Source of the DNA: Streptomyces justiciae
GTDB taxonomy: Bacteria > Actinomycetota > Actinomycetes > Streptomycetales > Streptomycetaceae
Direction of reading: 5' to 3'
Assembly: GCF_015163075.1 (NCBI RefSeq)
Contig: NZ_JADDXU010000010.1
Coordinates: forward strand, 248,001 to 312,000
Length of the DNA: 64,000 nucleotides
Shown: in pieces, positions 1-8,638 of the stretch
How the letters are laid out: each line of letters starts with the position of its first letter
Position numbering within the stretch: position 1 is the stretch's first letter
The notes under the pieces: generated by a model
What the model saw: the letters and a program-made list of their open reading frames with translations, nothing else
The model's database searches: none
What the model was told of the DNA's origin: nothing
Translations under genes and position numbers: made by a program

Positions 1-40
1 CAACTGAGGCCGCGGCTTCTGTACTGCCGCTTTAGGTTCG

Positions 41-95
41 TTGCCGGGTGCGGGTAGTTCGTGGCTTGTCGCGCAGTTCCCCGCGCCCCTGAAGG
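41..95. repeat. Streptomyces-type dispersed intergenic repeat
   Basis: The stretch carries the core GCGCAGTTCCCCGCGCCCCT (71-90) preceded by a GGGTGCGGGT block. I recognise this arrangement as a short element found between genes many times in Streptomyces chromosomes. It lies just upstream of the chitinase promoter and codes for nothing evident. Its role is unknown. The identification rests on memory of other genomes, not a search. Confidence 0.55.
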
Positions 96-110
96 AACCT
101 CAACCTCACC

Positions 111-165
111 GGTATGGACCAATTCTGTCGTTCGTCTTGACAGGCGGATTGGTCCATACCAACTT
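111..165 (+). promoter_or_regulatory. chitinase promoter with operator-like inverted repeat
   Basis: GGTATGGACCAAT (111-123) and ATTGGTCCATACC (148-160) are exact reverse complements. They flank a TTGACA -35-like hexamer (137-142). The -10 is less clear, with AACTTT near 161-166. Each arm resembles the TGGTCT-AGACCA type of site bound by the GntR regulator DasR, and paired 12-13 bp repeats overlapping the promoter are known for Streptomyces chitinase genes. Control by DasR or a chitin two-component system is inference. Confidence 0.65.
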
Positions 166-217
166 TGTTGCGCACCCCCTGCACTCCCGAACACCCCCAT
201 TCCTTCAGGGAGATCGC

Positions 218-1912
218 GTGCGCAACCCAACCAGCAACCCCTTCAGACGTCCCAGACGTCGACTTCTCGCTCTCCTCGCCACCGCCGGGCTCGCGCTCGG
301 TGGAGCCGTTGCCCTCCCCGGCACCGCTCAGGCGGCGAACATCCTGACCAATCCCGGCTTCGAGTCGGGCAGCGTCTCCCCCTGGTCCTGTACCGGGAAC
401 CTCGGCTCGGTCGTCTCCTCCCCCGTGCACGGCGGCTCCAAGGCCCTTGCGGGGGCGGTCAGTTCGAGTGACAACGCCAAGTGCAGCCAGACGGTCGCCG
501 TCAAGCCGAACACGGCGTACACGCTCAGCGGCTGGGTGCGCGGCAGCTACGTCTATCTCGGCGTGGACGGCGGCGCCTCCACCTGGACGTCGTCGCCGTC
601 GGCGTACGCCCAGCTCAGCGTCAACTTCACCACCGGGGCCTCGCAGACCAGCGCCACCATCTACACCCACGGCTGGTACGCGCAGGGCACCTACTACGCC
701 GACGACATCAGCCTCGACGGGCCCGGTGGCGGCGGTTCGGACACGCAGGCGCCGACCGCGCCGACCAGTCTCCGGTCCACCGCGAAGACCTCCTCCACCG
801 TGTCGCTGGCCTGGAACGCCTCGACCGACAACGTCGGCGTCACCGCGTACGACATCTACAGCGGCTCCAACCAGGTGCTGAGCGTCTCCGGTACGACGGC
901 CACCGTCAGCGGGCTCTCCGCGAGCACCGCCTACACCTTCACCGTGAAGGCCCGGGACGCCGCCGGTAACTCCTCGGCGGCCTCCAACTCCGTGAGCGTC
1001 ACGACCGACGCGGGCGGCGGGGGCGGTACCGGGTTCAAGCAGGCCGCGCCCTATCTGTACGAGGGCTGGGGCGATCCGCCGAGCGTGTCGACCGTGATGA
1101 GCTCGACCGGCATCAAGTGGTTCACGATGGCGTTCATGCTGGACGGCGGCGGCTGCAACCCCATGTGGGACAGCAACCGGCCGCTGACCGGCGGGGTCGA
1201 CCAGAGCGTCATCAACCAGATCCGCTCGGCGGGCGGGGACATCGTGCCCTCGTTCGGCGGCTGGCAGGGCAGCAAGCTCGGCGCCAACTGCTCCTCCGCC
1301 AGTGCGCTCGCCGCCGCTCTCCAGAAGGTGATCGACGCCTACTCGCTCAAGGCGATCGACATGGACATCGAGAACACGGACGAGTTCGAGAACGAGGCCG
1401 TGCAGGCGAGGATCCTCACCGCGCTGAAGACGGTCAAGGCCAACAACCCCGGCCTGAAGACCATCGTCACCTTCGGCACCTCGACCACCGGACCGACCTA
1501 CTACGGCAACCGGCTGATCGAGCAGGCCAAGTCGATCGGCGCCGACATCGACGTCTTCACCATCATGCCGTTCGACTTCGGCGGCGGCTCCGACATGTAC
1601 GGCAACACCGTGAACGCGACGGAGGGCCTGAAGGCCAAGCTGAAGTCCACCTTCGGCTGGGACGACGCCACCGCCTACGCCCACATCGGCATCTCGGGCA
1701 TGAACGGGCTCAGCGACCAGCAGGAGCTGACGAGCCCGGCCATCTGGACGCAGATCCGTGACTGGGCGAACTCCCACCACATCGCCCGGCTGGCGTTCTG
1801 GTCGGTCAACCGCGACCGGCCGTGCGCGGGTGGCGGCGTGGTGAGCAACTGCTCCGGCATCAGCCAGAACAACTGGCAGTTCACCTCGATCACGGCCGGT
1901 TTCACCGGCTGA
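218..1912 (+). CDS. secreted GH18 chitinase with CBM and FnIII domains
   Basis: Exported chitinase that hydrolyses beta-1,4-GlcNAc polymers outside the cell. From the GTG at 218 the 564-residue product starts with a basic signal peptide (cleavage probably after residue 39, TAQA). A carbohydrate-binding module follows (about 41-170, opening ILTNPGFESG), then a fibronectin type III domain (about 175-265), a glycine-rich linker and a GH18 barrel (about 273-564). The barrel has the catalytic DxDxE motif as D381-M-D383-I-E385, E385 being the acid/base. A longer reading from 41 would run through the promoter repeat, so 218 is preferred. The gene is monocistronic and converges on a sulfotransferase gene 3 bp away. 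Confidence 0.93.
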   Translation: MRNPTSNPFRRPRRRLLALLATAGLALGGAVALPGTAQAANILTNPGFESGSVSPWSCTGNLGSVVSSPVHGGSKALAGAVSSSDNAKCSQTVAVKPNTAYTLSGWVRGSYVYLGVDGGASTWTSSPSAYAQLSVNFTTGASQTSATIYTHGWYAQGTYYADDISLDGPGGGGSDTQAPTAPTSLRSTAKTSSTVSLAWNASTDNVGVTAYDIYSGSNQVLSVSGTTATVSGLSASTAYTFTVKARDAAGNSSAASNSVSVTTDAGGGGGTGFKQAAPYLYEGWGDPPSVSTVMSSTGIKWFTMAFMLDGGGCNPMWDSNRPLTGGVDQSVINQIRSAGGDIVPSFGGWQGSKLGANCSSASALAAALQKVIDAYSLKAIDMDIENTDEFENEAVQARILTALKTVKANNPGLKTIVTFGTSTTGPTYYGNRLIEQAKSIGADIDVFTIMPFDFGGGSDMYGNTVNATEGLKAKLKSTFGWDDATAYAHIGISGMNGLSDQQELTSPAIWTQIRDWANSHHIARLAFWSVNRDRPCAGGGVVSNCSGISQNNWQFTSITAGFTG

Positions 1913-1915
1913 CGC

Positions 1916-2779
1916 TCAACCGGCTCGATACCCCCACGCCTGCGCCAACTCGACCAGGCGTGGGGGCAGTTCGGTCTCCGGGTCCGCCGGGCGCGCGGGC
2001 TGCACGCGGCCGGACTTGATGGTGCTGCTCCAGTCCCCGAGCTGGGGGCGGAAGCTGCCGTGGTCCTGATCGCCGTAGTCCAGCATGGTGTGCTCCCACG
2101 GCACGCCGAGGTAGTCGCACAGACCGCGGGTGGTCCGCTCCGGCTCGGCGGTGAGTTCCTCGTACGTGATGACGTGCGCGTCGAGGTTCCGGCGCGCCTC
2201 CTCCAACTTCTCGGCGTACTCCAGGACTTCCGCCCGGATGGCCTCATGGTCGGGATCGGTGCGGCGGTTGGTCAGCGAGGTGATGACGGCGCCCGGGTGG
2301 CGCAGCAGCACGATGTACTTCGCCTGCGGCCAACATCGGTGCAGCCGGGGCCAGATGAGCGTGTTGGCCGGGGTCTTGTCGACGATGACGTCCTTGCCGC
2401 TGCGGGCGAGTTCGAGGTGCAGGACCCGGTCCCACAGCATGTGCTCCAGTTCCTGCCGGTCCAGTTCGAGGGCCTTCATGGCCTCCGCGGTGAAGTCGCG
2501 GCTCAACTCGACGTGCAGGGTGCGCAGATGCATCTCGTGCGGGGCGCGGACGCGGCTGTGGCTGTTCAGGAGCACACGCAGCAGGGTCGAGCCCGAGCGC
2601 ACGGACGACAGCACGAACACCGGTGACTCCACGAGGCGCGGGGCGCAAGGGGCCGTGTACCGGTCGTCGGTGGGCCTGGGCCGGGGCGTGGGTACGGCGT
2701 CCAGGTTGCGGCGCGGCGGGCTCACCGCCTCCTTCATCAGCCTCCCTCGACGCCTCAGTCCCTTGCCGATCGCTGACAT
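1916..2779 (-). CDS. sulfotransferase family protein
   Basis: PAPS-dependent sulfotransferase fold; the acceptor cannot be read from sequence. The 5'-phosphosulfate loop is SSVRSGSTLL (about residues 58-67 from the chosen start) and a VLLRHPG-type 3'-phosphate region follows about 100 residues later. The ATG at 2779 gives 287 residues; ATG 2737 is also possible and has a closer GGGAGG. Starts further upstream (for example 2884) would overlap the terminator hairpin at 2879-2909 and are unlikely. There is no signal peptide, so it is probably cytoplasmic. The gene stands alone between the chitinase and the glycosidase operon. Confidence 0.75.
   Translation of the reverse strand: MSAIGKGLRRRGRLMKEAVSPPRRNLDAVPTPRPRPTDDRYTAPCAPRLVESPVFVLSSVRSGSTLLRVLLNSHSRVRAPHEMHLRTLHVELSRDFTAEAMKALELDRQELEHMLWDRVLHLELARSGKDVIVDKTPANTLIWPRLHRCWPQAKYIVLLRHPGAVITSLTNRRTDPDHEAIRAEVLEYAEKLEEARRNLDAHVITYEELTAEPERTTRGLCDYLGVPWEHTMLDYGDQDHGSFRPQLGDWSSTIKSGRVQPARPADPETELPPRLVELAQAWGYRAG
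1931..1966. terminator. bidirectional hairpin terminator inside the sulfotransferase 3' end
   Basis: CCCCCACGCCTG (1931-1942) and CAGGCGTGGGGG (1955-1966) form a perfect 12-bp stem with a 12-nt loop, 19 bases past the chitinase stop. On the other strand the hairpin encodes the last residues of the sulfotransferase. It has no T-tract, which is common for Streptomyces terminators. Confidence 0.6.
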
Positions 2780-2878
2780 GCGGGGGTCTCGCACGGGGCC
2801 ACCTCTCTCTTGCGCTTCTGCATTTCGCATCCCAGGGGCGGCGGGCGAAGCGAAGGTGTCAGGCAGGGAAACGAGAGA

Positions 2879-2909
2879 GGTCACGGCGGGTCGAAAACCC
2901 GCCGTGACC
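2879..2909. terminator. terminator of the leftward glycosidase operon
   Basis: GGTCACGGCGGGT (2879-2891) and ACCCGCCGTGACC (2897-2909) make a perfect 13-bp stem around CGAAA. It sits 36 bp beyond the stop of the leftward GH29 gene and upstream of the sulfotransferase start, so it separates the two transcripts. Confidence 0.8.
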
Positions 2910-2944
2910 TGGTCACTTACCGCTCTCTTAATTCTCGATGGGAA

Positions 2945-4195
2945 TCAGAACCGTCCCGACCCCCGGTACAACCCCAGCTCCCCGTCCAGTTCGACCTTGA
3001 GCACCGTCGCGTGCGGGTCCAGGTCGGTGAGGGCCGGCGGGTCGATCCACAGCACTCCCACCGCGTCGTGCAGCCCGCCGACGACCCGATGGCCGAGCTC
3101 GGCCCCGGTACCGAGGACGGTGACCTTGCGGACCCCGGTGACGAGACCACGGACACCGATCTCCGCGCGCGGGATGTCGAAGAGCGTGAGATAGAGCGTG
3201 CGGCGGTCGGCGGACAGGGTGCTCGGCCCGTAGTGGTGCCCGGCCGGCAGCCCGCGCACCGTCCCGTACACGGCCTCGGCGTGCTTGCCGATCCACTCCC
3301 CCAGCCCTTCCAGGCGTTCCACCTGCGGCTGCGGGATGGTGCCGTCCTCCATGGGGCCGACGTCGAGCAGCAGGTTGCCGCCGCCCCCGATGGTCTCGGT
3401 GAAGTAGCGGATGAGCTGGGTGAGCGACTTGTGGTTGTGGTCGGCGTGCTGGTAGCCCCACGAGTCGTTGATGGTGAGGCACAACTCCCAGGGCCCGTCC
3501 GGCGGTTCGATGGGCGCACCCTGCTCGGGGGTGGCGTAGTCGCCCTCACTGAGCATGCGCGCGTTGAACACGACGTCCGGCACGTACGACCGTATGAGCG
3601 CGGCCAGTTCCGGAATGCGCCACTGCTCCTCACTGCGGTCCCACTCGCCGTCGAACCACATCAGGTCCGGCCGGTAGCGGGAGGCCAGTTCGCGGATCTG
3701 CCCGTCGCGGTAGGCGAGGAACCTCTCCCACCCCGCCAGGTCCTCGTCCTCCGCCGCGCACTCGGAGTACGGGTTGTCCTCCAGCTCCGGCGGGCGGCCG
3801 GGCTTGCGGGTGGTGGCGTAGTCGGGGTGGTTCCAGTCGGAGTGGGAGTAGTAGAAGCCGACCTTGAGGTCCTTCTCACGCAGGGCCTCGGCGTAGGGGC
3901 CGAGGTAGTCCCTGCCCAGGTTCAGGTGGCCGAACTCCGTGTCCCACAGCGCCACTCCGTCGTGGTGACGGGTCGTCAGCACCGCGTACTTGGCGCCCGC
4001 GCGGGCGAACAGGTCGGCCCACTCGCGCGGGTCGTACTTGGCGCCGGTGAAGCGCTCCAGCTGGGACATGTACCGGTCGTGGGGCACGATGTCGTCGTAG
4101 AACGACCAGGACTCCTGGACACCGTCGACGGCGTAGATGCCCCAGTGGATGAAGATCCCCAACTTGGCGTCGGTGAACCACGGTTGCATCGGCAT
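2945..4195 (-). CDS. GH29 alpha-L-fucosidase
   Basis: Retaining alpha-L-fucosidase expected to release terminal fucose from glycans. The 416-residue product starts MPMQPWFTDAKLGIFIHWG, the usual GH29 entry motif, followed by TTRHHDGVALWDT and YYSHSDWN. The catalytic nucleophile is Asp182 in LMWFDGEWD. There is no signal peptide, so it works in the cytoplasm on imported oligosaccharides. The start is clear: GGAGGGGG precedes the ATG, which lies 3 bp after the GH38 stop, so the two are translationally coupled. It is the last gene of the DeoR-GH4-GH38-GH29 operon and is followed by a strong hairpin. Confidence 0.93.
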   Translation of the reverse strand: MPMQPWFTDAKLGIFIHWGIYAVDGVQESWSFYDDIVPHDRYMSQLERFTGAKYDPREWADLFARAGAKYAVLTTRHHDGVALWDTEFGHLNLGRDYLGPYAEALREKDLKVGFYYSHSDWNHPDYATTRKPGRPPELEDNPYSECAAEDEDLAGWERFLAYRDGQIRELASRYRPDLMWFDGEWDRSEEQWRIPELAALIRSYVPDVVFNARMLSEGDYATPEQGAPIEPPDGPWELCLTINDSWGYQHADHNHKSLTQLIRYFTETIGGGGNLLLDVGPMEDGTIPQPQVERLEGLGEWIGKHAEAVYGTVRGLPAGHHYGPSTLSADRRTLYLTLFDIPRAEIGVRGLVTGVRKVTVLGTGAELGHRVVGGLHDAVGVLWIDPPALTDLDPHATVLKVELDGELGLYRGSGRF

Positions 4196-4198
4196 GGT

Positions 4199-7100
4199 TC
4201 ACCCCCTCCGGAGCCGGAGCGTCAGGATCTGGAAGGGGCGCAGCGCGACGGAGACGGCGCCGTCCGTGACGTTCGCGGCCTCCAGGGGGCGCTCCAGCAG
4301 GTCGGTGACGTCGGCTCCCGTGAGCGGGAAGCCGGTCCGCAGCAGCCCTTGCGCACGGCCGCCCCGCGACTCGTACAGGCGCACCACCACGTCGCCCGAC
4401 CCGTCGTCGGCGAGCTTGACCGCCTCCACGGTGATGCCGTCGCCGTCGACCGAGACGACCGGCTCGGGCGCGCCCGCCGCATCCGCCACCCGGAGCGGAA
4501 GGTTGAGGGCGTAACCCTCGGCGACCGCGTCCTCGATGCTCGCGCCGGGCAGCAGCGCGTAGGTGAAGCGGTGCTTGCCCTGGTCGGCCTCCGGGTCCGG
4601 GATGCGCGGGGCGCGGACCAGGCTGAGGCTGACCTTCGTCGTCGTACCGCCGTCCTCGCGGACCGTGCGGGTGACGTCGTGACCGTACGTCGAGTCGTTG
4701 ATGACAGCGACCCCGTAGCCGGGCTCGCCGACATGCACCCAGCGGTGGCCGGAGACCTCGAAGCGGGCCGCCTCCCAGCTGGTGTTGGTGTGGGTGGGGC
4801 GCTGGATGTGGCCGAACTGGATCTCGGCGGAGGAGTGCGCGGCGCGGACGTCCACCGGGAAGCCGGCCTTGAGGATCTTCTCGGCCTCGTGCCAGTCGAT
4901 CTCGGTCTCGAAGTCGATGCGGGGGCTGCCGGCGCGCAGGGTGATGGTCTGGACGAGTTTCGAGCCCTTGCCGAAGTCGCGGGTGACGCGGACCGCACCG
5001 AGCAGCGGGTCTTCCGAGACGACCTCGACAGACGAGGCCTCCAGCAGGTCCGTGTACCGGTTGCGGTAGTGCTTGTCGATGTCCCAGGCGTCCCAGTAGT
5101 TCGGGAGGTCGGTGTGCAGGCGCAGCAAGTTGCCCTGGTCCGCGAGGACTTCGCGCTGAGCGCGCAGGTCGTAGACGGACGACAGCGTGCCGTCCTCCGC
5201 CACCTCGACGCGGACCAGGCCGTTGTCGAGGACGCGGCCCTCGACCGTCACGGGGTGCGAAGGCTCCGCGGCCACTGCCGGAGCGCTGCCGTTCGCGGGC
5301 ACCGACACATACGCGAGGGAGCCCTCGGCCGTACGGATCACCTCGGCCCGGTCGTAGGGGCTGGTGTTGAAGACCCGCGCACCGCCGCCGCCCAGTGCCT
5401 CGACCGCCTCCGCCGTCAGCGCCTCCAACTCCTCGGCGACGCGGGCGTATTCGGCCTCCGCCTCGCGGTGCACCCAGGCGATCGAGGAGCCCGGCAGGAT
5501 GTCGTGGAACTGGTGGAGCAGGACCGTCTTCCACAGCCGGTCGAGCTTGTCGTACGGGTAGGCGTAGTCCGGCGCGTGCAGTGCGGCCGTCGTCGCCCAC
5601 AACTCGGCCTCGCGCAGCTTGTGTTCGCTGCGGCGGTTGCCCTGCTTGGTGCGGGCCTGGGAGGTGTAGGTGGCGCGGTGCAGCTCCAGGTAGAGCTCGC
5701 CGTGCCAGACCGGGGCGTCCTCGTACTCGGCGCGGGCCTTGGCGAAGAACTCGTCGGGGTGCTCGACGACGACCTTGGGCGAGCCCTCCAAGTCCGCGAG
5801 CCTGCGCGCGCGTTCCATGATCTCGCGGGTGGGGCCACCGCCGCCGTCCCCCCAGCCGAAGGGGGCCAGCGAGCGCGTACCGGCGCCCTTCTCGGCGTAG
5901 TTGCGGACCGCGCGGTCCATCTCCTCGCCGGAGAAGCGGGCGTTGTAGGTGTCGACGGGCGGGAAGTGGGTGAAGATGCGGGTGCCGTCGATGCCCTCCC
6001 ACCAGAAGGTGTGGTGGGGGAACTTGTTGGTCTGGTTCCAGGAGATCTTCTGGGTGAGGAACCACTCGTTGCCGGCGAGCTTGGCGAGCTGCGGGTAGGC
6101 GGCGTTGTAGCCGAAGGAGTCCGGCAGCCAGACGCCCTTGGTCTCGATGCCGAAGTGCTCGATGAAGAACCGCTTGCCGTGGATGAGCTGGCGGGCGATG
6201 GCCTCGCCGCCGGGCAGGTTGCCGTCGGACTCGACCCACATGCCGCCGACCGGCGCCCACTGGCCCTTCTTCACGGACTCCTGGATGCGGGCCCAGACGT
6301 GCGGGTAGTTGTCGCGGACCCACTCGTACTGCTGGGCCTGGGAGCAGGCGAAGATGAAGTCGTCGTACTCGTCGGCGAGCGAGGTGACGTTGGAGAAGGT
6401 GCGGGACGTCTTGCGCTTGGTCTCGCGGATGGGCCAGAGCCAGGCGGAGTCGATGTGGGCGTGGCCGACGCCGGAGACGACATGGGCGCTGGCGTGGGCG
6501 GGCTTCGCCAGGACGGGGGCGAGCACCGAGCGGACGGCAGCCGCGCTGCCCGAGATGTCGTCGAGGTCCAGGGCGTCCATGGCCCGGTCCAGGGCGTGCA
6601 TGATCTCGTGGCGCCGGGGCTCGTGGTCGCCGAGGTGGGTCATGACGCCGAGCAGCACCTGGATGTCCAGGTCGAGGTGCCAGACCTCCTCGTCGAGGAC
6701 GGCGATGTCGGCGCGCTGGAAGGTGTAGAGCGGCTTGTCGCCCGCCGTCAGCACATCGCCCATCAGGGTGGGCCGGGAGAAGTTGTTCGCCAGGATGTCC
6801 GGGTTGGAGGCGGCCTCGACCAGGTAGTCGATCTGCTCGCCGCCGGTGGCCGGGTTGGCGATCGGGACGTACTGGTTGAGCGGGTTGACCGCCTTCAGGG
6901 GGCGCCCGTCGGGCAGGTGGACCAGGGCCTCGGCCTGGTTGCCGGGCCAGTCGCCGACGAAGCCGAGGTCGATGACCGCCTCGACGCGCCGCCCGGCGAA
7001 CCCGGCGGGCACCTCGCCGCGCATCCGGAACCAGGTGGTGCCCCAGGGCGGGCCCCACGGGGTGTTCATGGCGAAGGGCTCGTAGCGGGCGGCCGCGGCC

Positions 7101-7240
7101 TCCTCGAAGGAGACCGGCTCCCCGGGCGCCTGCCACGCCTCGACCTCGAAGGGGACGGTGGCCGCGTAGATCGCGGGCTTGATGCGCTGGGTGTGGAGGC
7201 GCTCTACGCGCTCCTCGATCCGTCGGCGTTCGTCGTGCAT
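4199..7240 (-). CDS. GH38 alpha-mannosidase
   Basis: Zinc-dependent retaining alpha-mannosidase, 1013 residues, the normal length for the bacterial cytosolic type. Visible motifs are GVGHAHIDSAWLW (zinc ligands H262 and D264), GGMWVESDGNLPGGE, and VWLPDSFGYNAAYPQL with the probable nucleophile D374. The middle and C-terminal GH38 beta domains follow. No signal peptide is present. It should trim mannose from imported glycans together with the fucosidase encoded directly downstream. A 60-bp gap separates it from the upstream GH4 gene and contains a palindrome, so a secondary promoter for GH38-GH29 is possible. Confidence 0.94.
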   Translation of the reverse strand: MHDERRRIEERVERLHTQRIKPAIYAATVPFEVEAWQAPGEPVSFEEAAAARYEPFAMNTPWGPPWGTTWFRMRGEVPAGFAGRRVEAVIDLGFVGDWPGNQAEALVHLPDGRPLKAVNPLNQYVPIANPATGGEQIDYLVEAASNPDILANNFSRPTLMGDVLTAGDKPLYTFQRADIAVLDEEVWHLDLDIQVLLGVMTHLGDHEPRRHEIMHALDRAMDALDLDDISGSAAAVRSVLAPVLAKPAHASAHVVSGVGHAHIDSAWLWPIRETKRKTSRTFSNVTSLADEYDDFIFACSQAQQYEWVRDNYPHVWARIQESVKKGQWAPVGGMWVESDGNLPGGEAIARQLIHGKRFFIEHFGIETKGVWLPDSFGYNAAYPQLAKLAGNEWFLTQKISWNQTNKFPHHTFWWEGIDGTRIFTHFPPVDTYNARFSGEEMDRAVRNYAEKGAGTRSLAPFGWGDGGGGPTREIMERARRLADLEGSPKVVVEHPDEFFAKARAEYEDAPVWHGELYLELHRATYTSQARTKQGNRRSEHKLREAELWATTAALHAPDYAYPYDKLDRLWKTVLLHQFHDILPGSSIAWVHREAEAEYARVAEELEALTAEAVEALGGGGARVFNTSPYDRAEVIRTAEGSLAYVSVPANGSAPAVAAEPSHPVTVEGRVLDNGLVRVEVAEDGTLSSVYDLRAQREVLADQGNLLRLHTDLPNYWDAWDIDKHYRNRYTDLLEASSVEVVSEDPLLGAVRVTRDFGKGSKLVQTITLRAGSPRIDFETEIDWHEAEKILKAGFPVDVRAAHSSAEIQFGHIQRPTHTNTSWEAARFEVSGHRWVHVGEPGYGVAVINDSTYGHDVTRTVREDGGTTTKVSLSLVRAPRIPDPEADQGKHRFTYALLPGASIEDAVAEGYALNLPLRVADAAGAPEPVVSVDGDGITVEAVKLADDGSGDVVVRLYESRGGRAQGLLRTGFPLTGADVTDLLERPLEAANVTDGAVSVALRPFQILTLRLRRG

Positions 7241-7277
7241 GGAGAGCTCCAGAGAGGAGGAAGATTCAAGAGGTCGG

Positions 7278-7291
7278 GGAAAGCGCTTACC
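7278..7291. promoter_or_regulatory. LacI-type operator candidate between GH4 and GH38
   Basis: GGAAAGCGCTTACC is a 14-bp palindrome with one mismatched pair and the central GCGC typical of LacI/GalR-family operators. It lies 38 bp upstream of the GH38 start, inside the leftward operon, where it could control an internal promoter. No LacI gene is in this window. Confidence 0.4.
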
Positions 7292-7300
7292 GGCAGGTGC

Positions 7301-8638
7301 TCACTTAAGGTACGCCAGGCCCGGATGGACCTCGCGGTACCCCTCGACCAGCCGCCGGGCGACGTTCACGGAGTCGACGAGCGGGTGCAGCGCGAAGGCC
7401 TTCACCGCGGTCGTGCGGGAGCCGGACTCGGCGGCCGCGAGCACCTCGCGCTCGACCGCCTTGACCGCGCAGACCAGGCCGGTGGCGTGGTCGGGCAGCG
7501 GGGCGACGGTGACCGGGTGGGCGCCGTTGGCGTCCACGAGGCACGGGACCTCGATCACGGCATCGTTGTCGAGCACCGAGAGGGTGCTCTGGTTCCGGAC
7601 GTTCAGGATCAGGGTGGTGCGCTCGTCGCGGGCGATGGCCCGCATCAGGGCGAGGGCGACCTTCTCGTAGCCGCCGGAGAGGTCGTCGGCGTCGCGCTCG
7701 CCGGCGCCGGCGGTCTCCCGGTTCTCGGACATGTAGGTGGCCTCGCGCTCGGCGCGGGTGCGGTCCCAGACGTCCAGCGCCTTCGCACCGACGGCGCCGA
7801 CCTCGTCGTAGAAGCGGGCCTGCTGGTCGTGGAGGAAGGCGCCGCGGGTCTTCTCGGCCTGCTGGTAGGCGCGGACGGCCTCGCGGTTGAAGTAGTAGTA
7901 GTGCAGGTATTCGTTGGGGATCGCGCCCAGGGACTGGAGCCAGTCGACGCCGAAGAGCTTGCCCTCCTCGAAGGAGCCGAGGAGCTCCGGGTCGGCGAGC
8001 AGGCGCGGGAGCTCGTCCCGGCCCGCGACACGCAGGCCGCGGACCCAGCCGAGGTGGTTGAGGCCGACGTAGTCGATCCAGGCCTCGCGCGGGTTGGCGC
8101 CGAGCACGCGCGCGATACGGCGGCCGAGGCCGACCGGCGAGTCGCAGATGCCGATGACGCGGTCGCCGAGGTGGCGGGACATGGCCTCGGTGACGAGACC
8201 GGCCGGGTTGGTGAAGTTGATGACCCAGGCGTCGGGGGCGAGGCGGGCCACCCGCTGGGCGATGTCGACGGCGACCGGGACGGTCCTGAGCCCGTAGGCG
8301 ATGCCGCCCGCACCGACCGTCTCCTGCCCGAGGACGCCCTCGGCGAGGGCCACCCGCTCGTCGTTGGCGCGGCCTTCGAGGCCGCCCACGCGGATCGCCG
8401 AGAAGATGAAGTCGGCGCCGCGCAGGGCCTCGTCGAGGTCGGTCGTGGCGGTCACCACGGGCGCGTCCTCGGCCTGGGAGGCCTGCTCGGCGAGCACCCG
8501 GGTCACCGCGGTGAGCCGGCCGGCGTCGAGGTCGTGCAGGACGACCTCCGTCACCCGCCCCTCACCGCGGTCGCCCAGCAGCGCCCCGTACACGAGCGGC
8601 ACGCGGAACCCGCCGCCGCCCAGAATCGTCAGCTTCAC
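7301..8638 (-). CDS. GH4 6-phospho-beta-glucosidase-like enzyme
   Basis: NAD+- and Mn2+-dependent glycosidase that cleaves by an oxidation-elimination mechanism. The 445-residue product opens with the dinucleotide-binding MKLTILGGGGFRVPLVY typical of 6-phospho-beta-glucosidases, and shows INFTNPAGLVTEA, GICDSPVGLG and VGLNHLGWVRG in order. The GTG start at 8638 overlaps the DeoR stop (GTGA), so the two are coupled. In PTS-containing bacteria this family acts on 6-phospho-disaccharides; here the neighbours are an ABC importer and a PfkB kinase and no PTS gene, so the physiological substrate is open. Confidence 0.85.
   Translation of the reverse strand: MKLTILGGGGFRVPLVYGALLGDRGEGRVTEVVLHDLDAGRLTAVTRVLAEQASQAEDAPVVTATTDLDEALRGADFIFSAIRVGGLEGRANDERVALAEGVLGQETVGAGGIAYGLRTVPVAVDIAQRVARLAPDAWVINFTNPAGLVTEAMSRHLGDRVIGICDSPVGLGRRIARVLGANPREAWIDYVGLNHLGWVRGLRVAGRDELPRLLADPELLGSFEEGKLFGVDWLQSLGAIPNEYLHYYYFNREAVRAYQQAEKTRGAFLHDQQARFYDEVGAVGAKALDVWDRTRAEREATYMSENRETAGAGERDADDLSGGYEKVALALMRAIARDERTTLILNVRNQSTLSVLDNDAVIEVPCLVDANGAHPVTVAPLPDHATGLVCAVKAVEREVLAAAESGSRTTAVKAFALHPLVDSVNVARRLVEGYREVHPGLAYLK

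Noticed and set aside
3876..7136. A 1086-codon frame on the - strand
   Set aside because: Shadow of the GH38 gene in another frame, Arg/Pro/Gly-rich with no motif, ending inside GH29.
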